A stretch of DNA of 64,000 bases from Galbula dea. Taxonomy: Eukaryota > Chordata > Aves > Piciformes > Galbulidae. Both the position numbers and the translations under genes were made by a program. Under the pieces are notes generated by a model. The model worked only from the letters and a program-made list of their open reading frames with translations. It did not search any database and had not been told where the DNA came from. The stretch's first letter is position 1; each line of letters begins with the position of its first letter. This document shows positions 35,801 to 47,726 of the stretch, in pieces. The stretch spans positions 496,001 to 560,000 of the forward strand of contig VWZX01001949.1 in the NCBI GenBank assembly GCA_013399015.1, in the 5' to 3' direction.

Positions 35801-38603
35801 AAAAGGAAGGGTCATAGGAGCACTGCAAAAATAGAGTCATTCTTTCCCAGAATACTCTCCCAGCTTCCACTCAACCCAGTGAAAATTAACAGAGTTAATT
35901 ATCAGGAGTTTGGTAACACCTCTAACAGATCAGACCTAGTGTATTGGTTTAAATTTTGGCAAGAATGTGTTAAAAATAACAAAGTAGTGTGTCTTTATTT
36001 TCAACTTTTAAAATTTCAGAAGTTGAATTTAGGGGTTTTTTTCACCACTTCTCTTATATTTTACTTTGTCACTTTGATATATCAAATTCTTCAGTTATTA
36101 TTGATTCAGAAGCTGACAGTCCATTAGACTCTGAGTAACAATGATGAAACAGTAGAGGCATCTTATATTTTTATTACTTAAAAACATATTTATCACATGA
36201 TACATTCATTTCAAAATAATATACAGCTAGTTAAAATGCAATTAAAGCTGAAATTCAAACTAAATACATTGGCTTAAAAAGTTCTGAAATTAAGGTTAGA
36301 GGAACTGTAACAGATTATTTCCATGAAAGAAAAAAAAAGTTAAGCCGTTGACATTTGCCACAAAGAGGCAAAGACTTTCTCCTCACATTAAAATAAAATG
36401 GTCACATTAACATATTTCATACTGAGAAATTTCTTTGATTTTTCCAGAAAATAAATTGAAATTAAATGTTTTGAGCTTGCTTTGATCTGAATAGGGCTAT
36501 AATTACACCTTTTCCTTCTTTCTCTTTTTATGCAAATTCAAAAAATCCTGAGCAACAACAACAGTGAGAACACAGTGGCAATTGGCCACAATTGATATAA
36601 AAATACATAAATTCATTCTGCATCATGTCAATTAAAGCACAGAATAATTTTGAATGAGTTCATGAAAGAATTACAACTTTCTGACAATTACATAACATTT
36701 TGGTAAATTAGTTTCTGTCATTGAAAAAACTTATTTTCCAAGCATCTTTTTGATAATATTTTGCAGGCAAGTATTATGTCTTGTTAAACTTCTTGTCTTC
36801 AGATGCCAAATACAAGAAAACAGATCATTAAAATACCTTTTTTTTTTTCTCTTGGTACTTCTGGCTAGCATTTAATATGTCATTGAACCTGATGTTCACT
36901 CTGAAGTGCTTTGTGGCTCTTCCAGAGGCTCTTGCTTATGAACACTTAGTATTGTTGGACAAAAAATAATATGAGCCTTCCCAGAATGTGGCTCTATGAG
37001 TTTGTCTATGCAAGCATTGTTATAGCAACTGCTGCAGGTAATTGGAACCAGAATGTCTTGGGCTTATGAGTGATGCATATTTTATGGTTTGTCTACTGTG
37101 TTGTTAAGAGTTTAAGGTGTATGAACTTGATTGATTTTTATCCAGCAGTAGGATTCTAGTGATTCAAATCACAACATCCATAGGTTTTGGGGAAGGGAAT
37201 GAGGGTACAAATACTGCAATAATAAAATTGGTGGAGGAAATTTAGGTGAAGAAGTGAGATGCATAGCAAAAAAAAATCAGTCTGGGAGTGTTGTGTGTTC
37301 AGTATTGGTGTCCATATAAGGATTATACAGTTCAAGAAGATGAATGTAGTATAATGTGTTTATATAGGGAGAATAAAAAGAAAACTTCACAGGCTAATAC
37401 TTTGATAAAGTTCATCTTACAGCACAGGAAATGAATCTGTGGCAAGTAAGATACACGTCTCAGAGGGCAGGTTGGTTTGTCTGCTGTATTATGTTTTTGT
37501 AATTGTGTCTGAATTTAAGTGCTCCTCATCCACTGGAAACAGATCATTCTGCAATGCAATTACAAATATTGATTTACAATGACATTTGCCTCTTGTAAAG
37601 TGATTCAGTAACATCTGCAAAAACAGATGATGCAGACATGTTAATCTCTCTGTCTCTCTGATTTTAAAAATAAGTGGGTTTGCCCTGTAATGACATGAAA
37701 GAACATAGCTGTTTAAAGAAAGGATTGTGTTTCTAAAATTCCTATGCAGTGGCTGTAAGCATACAGATAAAGATTATGGGAAACTGGAAACAAAAGAGCA
37801 TCTTATTTTGGTATGTTTAAATAGAAATAATAACATACAAGCTGCACATCTTACTTTTTGGTTCAAGTATATACCAAAGTATAACTGTAGTAAAACCAAT
37901 GAAAGCTACAAATGAGAGTGGTTTTGGTACACTACAGAAACTGGATGAGATTCATTAGCAATCAGTGTTCATGGCCTGAATTGAAGCCTGCAGTCAAAAC
38001 TGAAAGCAGCTGTACTTCACATTCTTTCTTCTTTCATTGTGAATGTCTCGTCTATTTTCCTCTGGTTTTCCTACATAAAACACTTCACAAACTGGCTTCA
38101 AAAGAGCATCCAAAAATAAAAGGTCTGACTTCCAAAATGCTGCTGAAAGAATCATTAAATAACAATCTAAACCTGGTAAACCTGGGAAAGAATTAAGTTT
38201 GAGACCTCATCCCCTTGTAAACTCAGTATTTGACATCTTTTTTCTCTTTGCTGGGGGTGAAATGTTCCCCACTACTTTTTATAATTTCTTACCTCTTTTA
38301 AAAGCAATTGATATGCTCTGTTCAATATCTTTTCCAAACCTAGAGGAGCTTCCCAATGATGCAACAATAAATAGTAATAAGTCCAAAGAACAGTGTAGGA
38401 GAAAAACCTCGTATGCAAAGTAATCATGTAATAGCTGAAATTATTCCTAAACTGTTGCTTTAACTGACTTTGAGATTTAGACATAAAGGGATAAATATTA
38501 GCTACCTAGATCCTACTGACCTTTTTGAAAAGGAAGGATATTAATCATATCCCAGAAACTCCTCTTCTCCATTTAAGATGCCTTAAGATATCTACACCAG
38601 GCT

Positions 38604-38640
38604 GATATATCTATATATATACCTACCTATCTGTCTACAG
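38604..38640. repeat. (TA)n / (CTAC)n-like compound microsatellite
   Basis: A GATATATCTATATATATACC run followed by TACCTATCTGTCTAC. It reads as an imperfect AT dinucleotide adjoining a CTAC/CTAT tetranucleotide array. Confidence 0.8.
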
Positions 38641-39606
38641 GACTGTGTGAAGTGTGCATTTCTGAAGAAGGAGCTCAGCAAGAATTCTTATTATATATCA
38701 TAAGGTCTTGGGTGCCAATACATAAGACATAATTAAGTTCATCTATCAAGAGACATCTAAATATATCCTTATCTGGATTAAATCTCCCTTGACTGTGCTG
38801 GTAATGGATCCCTAGATACTCAGGTAAACATTTAAATTTAGATTTCTTAATTTGAAGTTGACTCTTACTCTTCCTATGTTTGGTCTATGAATGTCATTAT
38901 TAACTTTTACACCACAGCTCAAGTCTACTAGGTAGGCTGCATGTGGGCTTAATACCACCCATGAAGTGTCTTTATTACTCGTGAAAATAAATACATTTAA
39001 TTTTGTGAGCTTTAATGGTAATGGAGCCTTTAAACTTAAGTATTTATTGACTGCAATTTTAGAAATCACAATATGTGTGCAAAGCATGACTTTTCTTCTG
39101 CACAGCAAAACCCTCAGTAATCATTGGACTGGGTAGCTCTGTTATTTAGAAGCCAAAATCTTTCCTGCTCAGTGTCTGAATACTCCTGCTCCTTGATGGT
39201 CTTGGGCTAGACTTAAATGTCAAGAGGGGAAAGACTCATTTTTGCAAGCTTATTTGCCCCATTCTCTTTTTCTGTTCCTCCATGCATTATACACTGCCTG
39301 AGCTTGCAGTCTCAGTGTGATGGAAATCATGTCCTTTTTTCTATGCTTTTTCCATGCCCGGCATGAAGCAAGGCCTGCAATAGAAACCTGTACTACCATT
39401 GTATTTAAAATACCTGTAATCAAACTAATATTGTGATGGACACCTATGGCTCTTTAGCTGCTTTTGAAATCAAGCATAAAAACACATTTAAGAGCAATAA
39501 CTGCAGAGGGGTGAGAGACGGTGTGGCTTCAAATATATCTACATTTGCACTCAAGTTGGTACATCCCAAACTAATAGCACAAGATCAACCACTGACAGCT
39601 GTCCTA

Positions 39607-39630
39607 CAAAAAAAAAAGAAAAGAAAGAAA
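39607..39630. repeat. A-rich / (GAAA)n simple sequence
   Basis: An A tract that grades into AAGAAAAGAAAGAAAG. No retrocopy structure or target duplication is apparent beside it. Confidence 0.85.
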
Positions 39631-42600
39631 GCCACCCAGCTGGGCTGAAAACTTGCTTGAAATTGGTCTAGTTTGAGACTGCCAGCTCCCTGCTTTTGCT
39701 GTTGGTTTGGATTCTGTGATCAAATATGTCAAGGCTTCCGCTGCATTTATAACATTGATAAATGGGACAGATGGATGCCAAAGTAATCTCTGTCTCTGTA
39801 GCAGCTTACCTAATTAAACATTTAGACAGAGAAAGGTATACTTGCAGAATAATCTGTCTGCTTTTATCGTTTGCTTTCCCCTAAGACACTCCTGCCTTTC
39901 CGATGGAGCAGATAAACTTTGACAGATGTTTACTTTCAAAGTAAAAAAGATGGTGGAGTTCTATTAACACAGACCATGTTCCATAGCAAAGCTGGGTTTT
40001 CACTGCACTCCATGCCAGCATTCTTCCTAGACCATAGATTTTGGTACTGAGGTAAATTTGATTTGCATGCCTGAGGGAATAATAAAAGAAAGCTATTATG
40101 GAAAGAAATGGACCATAGTCACAGTGAGAGGGTAGAGATTGTTCCTTGGGTGGGGAGGTGGGAAGGCTACTGCCTGGTAAATGGCCTATTGAAGGGGAAA
40201 CCACAATGTTATCCAAGATACAACATATGCCAAAGTTTGAGAAAAGACATGCATAATTGCTTCACAACACACATTTCTACTGCCTTCAGGAGGTGATGTG
40301 CACCAAGTGTTTTATATAAGGCCATGGGGAAAGAGACACTGTTGGACACTGAACACTGGGACAGAGCAAAAAAGCCATCCCACCATTCTCATCGGATTAT
40401 GTCTTAACTAATTTGAGTCAACTCTCAAATGCCACACAGAAAGTCAGAATCCAAGTGCACGTTTGTGGCTATTCTCCCCATGGCATACAGTGCTTGTGGA
40501 GCAGGACTCCACATCTGCTCCCCTGGCCAGGAACTAGCCTCAGCTGCTGGTAGACTCAGCAGAAGCCAAGGAGAGAATGATTTCATTTACAGAAGGAACA
40601 GCTGCTGCTCCAGAAGACATCAGTGAAGCCAATCCCTTCTCCAAGTGCTACTTGAACTGAGCAAAGAGCTGGCCTGAAGGCCCACAACACAGCTGTATGG
40701 TGTCATTTTGCTTTTCAAACACAGGACACTCATTAAAGTAATCTCTGCACCAGCTTCTCATGTACACATACCTAAGCAGAGACTAATCTCCACTGTATCC
40801 TCCATCTGTGCTTGCTAGCACTATTTACAGTAAGCAACATTGTGCTGAAAATCCTGGATTCTTACTGCAATTTTAAGAACATACAGCACCAGGTGCCCTG
40901 TAAGCTCACTGTCACGAGTTGCTCCTCTTAATGACATTTTTACATGGGTTTATACAGAGAACTGCTGAGCTCCTACAGGCTCTCTAATTCTCCTTTGGGT
41001 GACAATCCTGATGCTTGTCCTTCCACCAGTTTATTCTGCTGTGATTTTACAAGGAATGTCTCCCACAATTGTGCACTATGAAAATGTAATTCTAATTATA
41101 TAGAGATTAATATTCTGATTATACAATGATATATAATTCAAGGCAATGACCAAAGTTACAGGGCGGTGTAAGAAAAAATAGTTATGAAAGAAACTCATTG
41201 CTAAACACTGGAGGAGAAAAGAGGAATACAGAAGCAGATGCTTTTTCATTTGAAGATTTGAATTGTCCTTGTTTCCAGAATGCTACAGAAGTGATTGCAG
41301 TTGACAGCCACACTTCTTGTGATAGGCATAATGCCATTCATTGCTTTATACTTGAATGACTTGGATACTACACAGTCTGTCAAGTCTAAATCTATTTAAG
41401 TCATGACAATTTATATTATACTACAGTACATTACTTGTTTTGATCATAAGACAAAAATCATTCTTGCATGAAACAAACTGAAACTTTCAAAAACCCAAGC
41501 AATGGTTGATGTTTTCAGTGCAACAGTAATTTTCCTGACTCTGAGGTTGACCAACGAGCTACAAATCCAGAGGAGCAATGCAGAAGACCAAATCTTTCTC
41601 CATCGATATCCTGTTCAGATGAGTGTGATTAGAGCCTAGAAATATTAGTCATATATAGCAGTCTAGCTAATACTCTCTGGTGTGAAATCAGGTCTGCAAA
41701 CAGGTGTCTACTTTTAAGTACAGTGTCTGGTTTATCAACTTTTGTCAGAATATGGTTATTGCAATATTTGGCTTTCTATTTTTAAAGGTAGGAAATAAGT
41801 GAAGGATGGGTATACCAAACATCTGGACTATTTCTTTGACTTGCCAGCTGGTGTAAAACCAGAGATCATGGAAAGGAAATGGAGGAAAAGCATTTGTCAT
41901 AAGAGCAAGGCTTAACCCTAACTTCCATGTGCAGCCATGCTGTCAAAGCCCAGCAGGACTAACTCAACAGTTGACTCATTCATGACAAAAATACCTGCAA
42001 TTTGTGTTCTTTTATAAACATCCTTAAAAAAAGAAATTTTCCCCTATTCCACCACAGGTTCTTCATGCCCTGCTTGATGGATCCTCTTGGCACTGATAGG
42101 TCTGACAACCTAGTCCTCAAGAGGTCCATGATGCATGGAAGCACACAGCCCTTCAGAGAGGGTGCTCTACAGGTACAGTCTGAACCAGTTGGGACTTGTG
42201 GCAGGAGCAGAGGGAAACTATCAGGTTAGATCCTGCTTGGTGGAGGTTAATGTGTGCTTTGTGTTGGGTGCAGCACACTGATTTGATGTGGTTGTCAATA
42301 CCTTATACTGCATCTTCTAAAGTTCAGATGTGTGTGATCTTTGAAATGTTCAGTAATGAGGTGCTCACTGTTCCACTGTATGGTGTCAGGCATTTTGCTT
42401 TTTTAATGGTCTAATGGAAATTCTTGTTAAACTTTGGAAGGAAATCTTAGTTACTGAGTGGAAGACTCAGCTCTATGGACTTGTAAGGTAGAAATTTCTT
42501 CTGCCTTGTGCTGATTTATTCTTGTACTAAAACTCTTCAATAATTTCTTAATCTTCTTTTGCAAGATAAGATTTGATATACAACCTCTTTATTGGAACTT

Positions 42601-45600
42601 CCTTTTACTTATTCCCAGGCACACTTTAAGAAGTTTTATTCATAGTAGAAAGGAAAAGCTTCATTTTCTCATGTGATATTCCCTATCATAATTTTCATAT
42701 TTTCCCAAGCAGGTTTTCTTAACTGTATTTTTATTTTTTACCTTTTTAAAATAAAATCTTTTTCCCCAATTTTTATTTTCAAGTTGACAGGCCTTCTCTT
42801 GGTTTTTTTCTATTTTTCCTTCTTGATAGCTTATTTATCTCTGTTTAGAGTGAATAAAGTGAAAATAGGAGAAAAAGTAGGTGAGGGGATGAAAAGGTAT
42901 TAGGAACTAGAACCCACACATAAGAAGTCAACTTTTTAACTTTCCATAGACTTAAATCACATTTTATGATCAAATTAATTTAATCTCCAAATGTTTACTT
43001 AAACACTATTTCTCACTTTCTATATTCCAATCATCATAATCCTCAATCCATCTCTTCTTCAATAACAAATATATCAATTAATACATAAACAGTTTTTACT
43101 CCATTTGAGGAAAATTCCTGTGTTTATATCCCTTCACCCTTACTCTCTTTTGTCCCTTTCTCTTGTACCTTACTCCAGGATGAATGAATTCCTTGAAAAA
43201 TCTGGTTATATGCTTAGTTTCCAATGAAAGTTAAAAGACAAAGATTGGAAATAAAAGGCTTTAATCATGTTTTACAATAATAGGATGAATTTGGGAAAAC
43301 TAATATATCCATGAAATTTAATTGTTTAAATATAAACCCAGATACCTTAGCCTGCCAGTCAGATCAGCAGCAAATCCTATTAGCAAGATAGTGGGAAGAG
43401 GGGGGCTATGCCATGTGACTGGATTTAACAACTGCAATGAAATGAAAGCATGAGCTAACAGCTGCAAACTGAAGGAAATGTGCAGACAGTGCTGTCTTGA
43501 GAAGTGTTGTGGATAGCCAGGAAGACAGCAAATTAAGAAAGACCCACACAAAAATGGGTAAGCATGAGGTCTAAAATAAAGGGGGAAAAAAAAGATACAT
43601 ACATGTTGATCCATAAATAATTAAATAGGCCTATTTAATCAGAGAGCAGAACTTGACAAAGCAACACTTTGAAAAGGGATTTAAGTGAGATTTAGAGAGC
43701 AGAGATTTTGAGCAGTGAGTTCAACATGAGTTTGTAACATGACACCATTGTTAAACACAAAAATCAAGAAGCTTGCATTTTTTCTTCCATACAGGGATTG
43801 TCTCACTTAAGGATATTGTTACCTAACTATCAGTGTATATTCTGTTGAAAGAAGAAAAAATCCTTTTCTGTGTGATGCTACAGTGAAAGCATATGCTGCC
43901 TGCTTTTCTCATCATTGGAAAATGTACTGAAAAATGATAGTGAGTTGAGAATAAAGTACTGACAGTGATTAAAGATGGGGAGGAGTGACTTATGAGAATA
44001 CTTACACTATCCTAAGGGTGCCCTTACACAACCTTGGTTTTCTTTGATGGTAAAGCTTCTTAAGACATTCATGTCATCCTCATAGCCCTCAGCTGCTCAT
44101 TTTTTTTCTGCATGAAGCAGGTTCCTGGTCCCTCAGGTCTGCCAGTGCAGCTGTTTATAAGCCCAAGCAGGAAACCATATCACTGAAAACTCTAATTTAG
44201 AAAAAAATCACAGCTGCCTGCGTTTTTTTTAATAAGTAGAAAGTCTTTTTACCCAGCTCTATTTTCTTGTCCAGAAGTGCAGGATTAACCCCACAAGTGA
44301 TTGCACCAATAACTCCAAAGGAGGAAATTTATAAGAGCATATTTTGGGACTGTGGTCAAGAGTAGAAGGAAATAAGACTCTCCTGAAAAAGATTTTTCTG
44401 CTCAGAGAAATCTAGATGGCTTTGTTAGGCCTAGTGACCTCCTAACTGATGGGCTCATACATGAAAGCAAAACCTGGACCAGACAAAGTGCTTGGCATAA
44501 ATCAAAAAGCAAGGAATGTGGTAATCTACAAATATGTGTAGTATAAAGAAAAAGTTGCCTCAGCAGGGTATAAACAGAAATCTTGAGATTAAAACTATGA
44601 GGAAATTTGCAGGTTGAATATCATGCAGTATAGTCTGAATGTGAAACATGGTCTTACACAGGAAAAATAGTATGAAATACTTGAAAATAGGAAAGAAAAA
44701 TATCAAGAACAATCCTCTATAGAAAAGGAACAGGTTGTGAAGTTAAAGATTATCCTTCTAAGCTGGCCAGTGAAGCATTATTTCCAGGTGAAACTTTTTA
44801 CTGTATTAGATATCTTTTAGATTACAGATATTTTGTTTTAGATGTAACAGCTTCTTTAAAAGCACAGGAGTGCTTTTGGATACCATTCTACAGAAATCAA
44901 AGGAAAGCTGTAAAATACTGTGTTTTTCTGCACTCATAAAAGATGAAAGCAAGCTGCTTTAAGAAAGAATGAACATGTTCTCCCACATTTTAATGTTTTC
45001 ATTTTCTTTTCAAATTTTGAGCTTGACAAAATGTTTTCTGAATTTGAAAGATGAAAATCCCAAACAAACTATAGAGGAGTTGGTCTGAAGAACCAGATAA
45101 AGGCATGGGAAGGAAAACCTTAAAAAATCAGGTTTTTCTAGAAAATCAAAAATACCTCTAATTGCTAAAAGGTGTTTTAAAAATTGCTGGGAAGCCTTCA
45201 TAGAGAACTAATGTGTTATCCATATCCATGACATTAAATAGAATTCCAAAAGGTTGTTTGGAGTTTACTTTTAAACAACCCTAGTGAACTTGCCTCAGAG
45301 CACTGGTTGCTCAGAAGTGGTAGGTTTCGTGAGATTTTGGAGTCAACAGGAGCAATACTGCTGATGCCAACACTGCATAGCCTGTGAAATTGTATAGCTT
45401 GAATGTAAATAAAAACCAGAACTGCTCACAACCCATAAGTGTGTAAGTGGACAATATTTGAGGAGGGAGTGTTTATAAGGAAATGATAGAGTGAATTCTT
45501 CACTCCAGCCCTCAGGCAGCACAGGCAACACACAAGCAGCACATCTGCTCAAACTGTTCTGCACTGTCTTTTACGAGGCTGTTTACAGCAGCAGCTTAGA

Positions 45601-47534
45601 GCCATGCTATTTATAGGCTTCTTCCTCCACAAAAAGATTCACATGTGAGAACATGATGGACAATTTCATATACAGAGCTGAGTTAACATAATTGGGTTTC
45701 TTCACTGTTAAAGAAGACAAGAGAATGGGGAAAGGAGGAATTCACACAGTAAAACAAGATGTTCTCACATTCATCAGCAAAGAGTCTCTCTTCTCCCTGT
45801 CTCTCCCACACAAGACTTTGTAAAAGTTTGGGAGGACATATCTGGTCCATATATCAGTAGTTTTATTGCATATATAGAGATGCTGCCTCCTCTGGGCATG
45901 TTTAACCCCTTGCATGAGACCCCATTTGAAAATCTGGAGGTATGGGCACTCTAAGCCCAAAACTTAAGCTGCAGCATTTTCCACCTTTCTGCCTTACATG
46001 AGACAAATATGTAAAATTGCCCTTCCTTATTTTTAAGTGGGTGTTTCTATAGCTCTTCCACCATCTGGCTGCCGTTTTCCATCTCCAGCCTTATCAGATT
46101 GCTGAGTTGTTCTTATAGGCACAGCTTGGATTGGATGGCAGCATCAGTTGAAGACCTTCCTGGGCTTGTTTGACCTCAGCCTGGAAAATAAGGCTGTACT
46201 AGGCAGCAGCCTTTCTTCTGCAACACTTATGAGATGATAATCCTGACCAAAAGGCAAAGACCATTACATTATTGTAAAGAGAGAAATGTGCTTGAAAGGA
46301 CATTGTTCATTGGTGGGTAAAGCATTTTCCAGCTTCTCTGTTAACAGTGATGAGAAGCATAGAGGACATTACACTGTATGAGAATATCAGAGATTTGCAA
46401 ATTCAGAATTACCTTGCACAACTTAAGAAAAAACCCATCCATATATTGATGTTTGCTCATTGTAATGCTGCAAGTCTTTCTGTTTACACAGCCATTCTCA
46501 GTTTATGCATGTTTAGCTTCTGTTATGACTGCAACAGAAATGTTACTGTTGTTGCCTTTGGAGTCAGATAGAAGAGTGAAGGACAGGGACATTGTTCCAC
46601 TGGCATCAGCATCCTACAACAATCTGTGCTGATTTAGTTTTCCTTTGAAAATAGATATAATTAAGACAAAGAGATGACTGCAAAGCATTGCTAATCTAAT
46701 TCAGACTTTAAATACACCACACGAGCTGGATTTACTTTATTTACTATGCAACATCTAAATCTGGGGTCTAGTTTACAAGTCATCATGCTTCCCTCTGTCA
46801 TCAGTGGAAAAACACTAGGTGCTTCCAGAGTGTGAGTCACAGCATTATCCTTAAACTGTCTCTAAATGGGACAAACTGACTTACCAAGAAATGTTGCTGA
46901 CTAGCTTAGACAACTGAAGTTTGGAGGATACCGGCTGTGTCCCACAGTGCCTGATTGAGCTGGTAAAAAAAGAAAAGGTCTGGGTTTTTTTTTCCTTTGG
47001 ATAGTACTCATCAACACTTTCAGCAATTTCTATATTTAATAAGAAAAATAAATTACTTGCAATAAATTACCAGTTTTCTGCTTCAAATAAAATGTTTTTG
47101 AGAAAAGCAGACACTTTCTGCACATTTTTTATTCAGCTCCAAACCAAAATCCATAGATACAACCCATAATGTGCTTCTTGAAATATTTGCAAGGATTAAA
47201 ATCTAATCCTCCTACTTGAGATGGGTTTAAAACTGATGAAACAGCAAGTTTTTGCATGAATGGGGACCTTTTTCAACTTCACTTTCTGTAAATTTAGTTG
47301 ATTATATATCTTCTGCTGAGTAAAAATCTATCCTGTAGATAGTAACTACTTCTTATTTAATAACACATTCATCTGCTTTCTAGATCCGCTTAGAATTACT
47401 TTGATAAAGGAATCTGGATTAATTAGCAGATCTGATTAAAACTTCTTACACTACCTACAGATGGAAGCACACTATCAGTCAAAACAGACCACTGATCTGA
47501 TTTGTACTTGGACTGTCATGTGAATCCAAACCTC

Positions 47535-47726
47535 ATGATGAAGGACTTCATATTTCCCCTTGATGAACTCCATGAATTTCCTGTTGGGCCATTCTTCAGC
47601 CTATTGAGGTCCCTCTGAAAGATAGCACAACCCTCTGGTGTATGAGCCATTCCCCCCAGGTTGTTTCATCTGCAAACTTTCTGAAGGTGTTGCCTGTCCT
47701 ATTACCCAGATCAATAAACATATTAT
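47535..47726 (-). mobile_element. CR1 LINE internal fragment (post-FADD ORF2)
   Basis: The plus strand carries the antisense of CR1 ORF2: TTGATGAACTCCATGAATTT, then GAGGTCCCTCTGAAAGATAG, GCACAACCCTCTGGTGTATG, CATCTGCAAACTTTCTGAAG and a decayed 'ccaggtcattaatgaa' end. It covers the FADDT-equivalent position (TTTCATCTGCAAACTTT) and the approximately 60 codons after it. No 3' tail is present, so it is an orphan internal fragment, degraded by indels. Confidence 0.82.

Larger units (their letters stand above)
31396..47534. other. About 16 kb unique, repeat-poor non-coding stretch
   Basis: No gene or CR1/LTR recognised across the longest repeat-poor interval of the window. The longest frame is 189 codons (34772-35341 minus) and is discussed as a finding; it overlaps a 114-codon plus-strand frame and matches no family I know. 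Local simple sequence is listed separately. AT-rich, homeodomain-core-rich segments at about 36400-36720, 46628-46800 and 47380-47445 are candidates for conserved non-coding elements. An atypically low density of mobile elements over 16 kb is compatible with regulatory constraint or with chance. Confidence 0.55.

Noticed and set aside
40314..40345. TTTATATAAGGCC as a core promoter
   Set aside because: A TATA-like word with no CpG richness, no downstream open frame and no transcript evidence.
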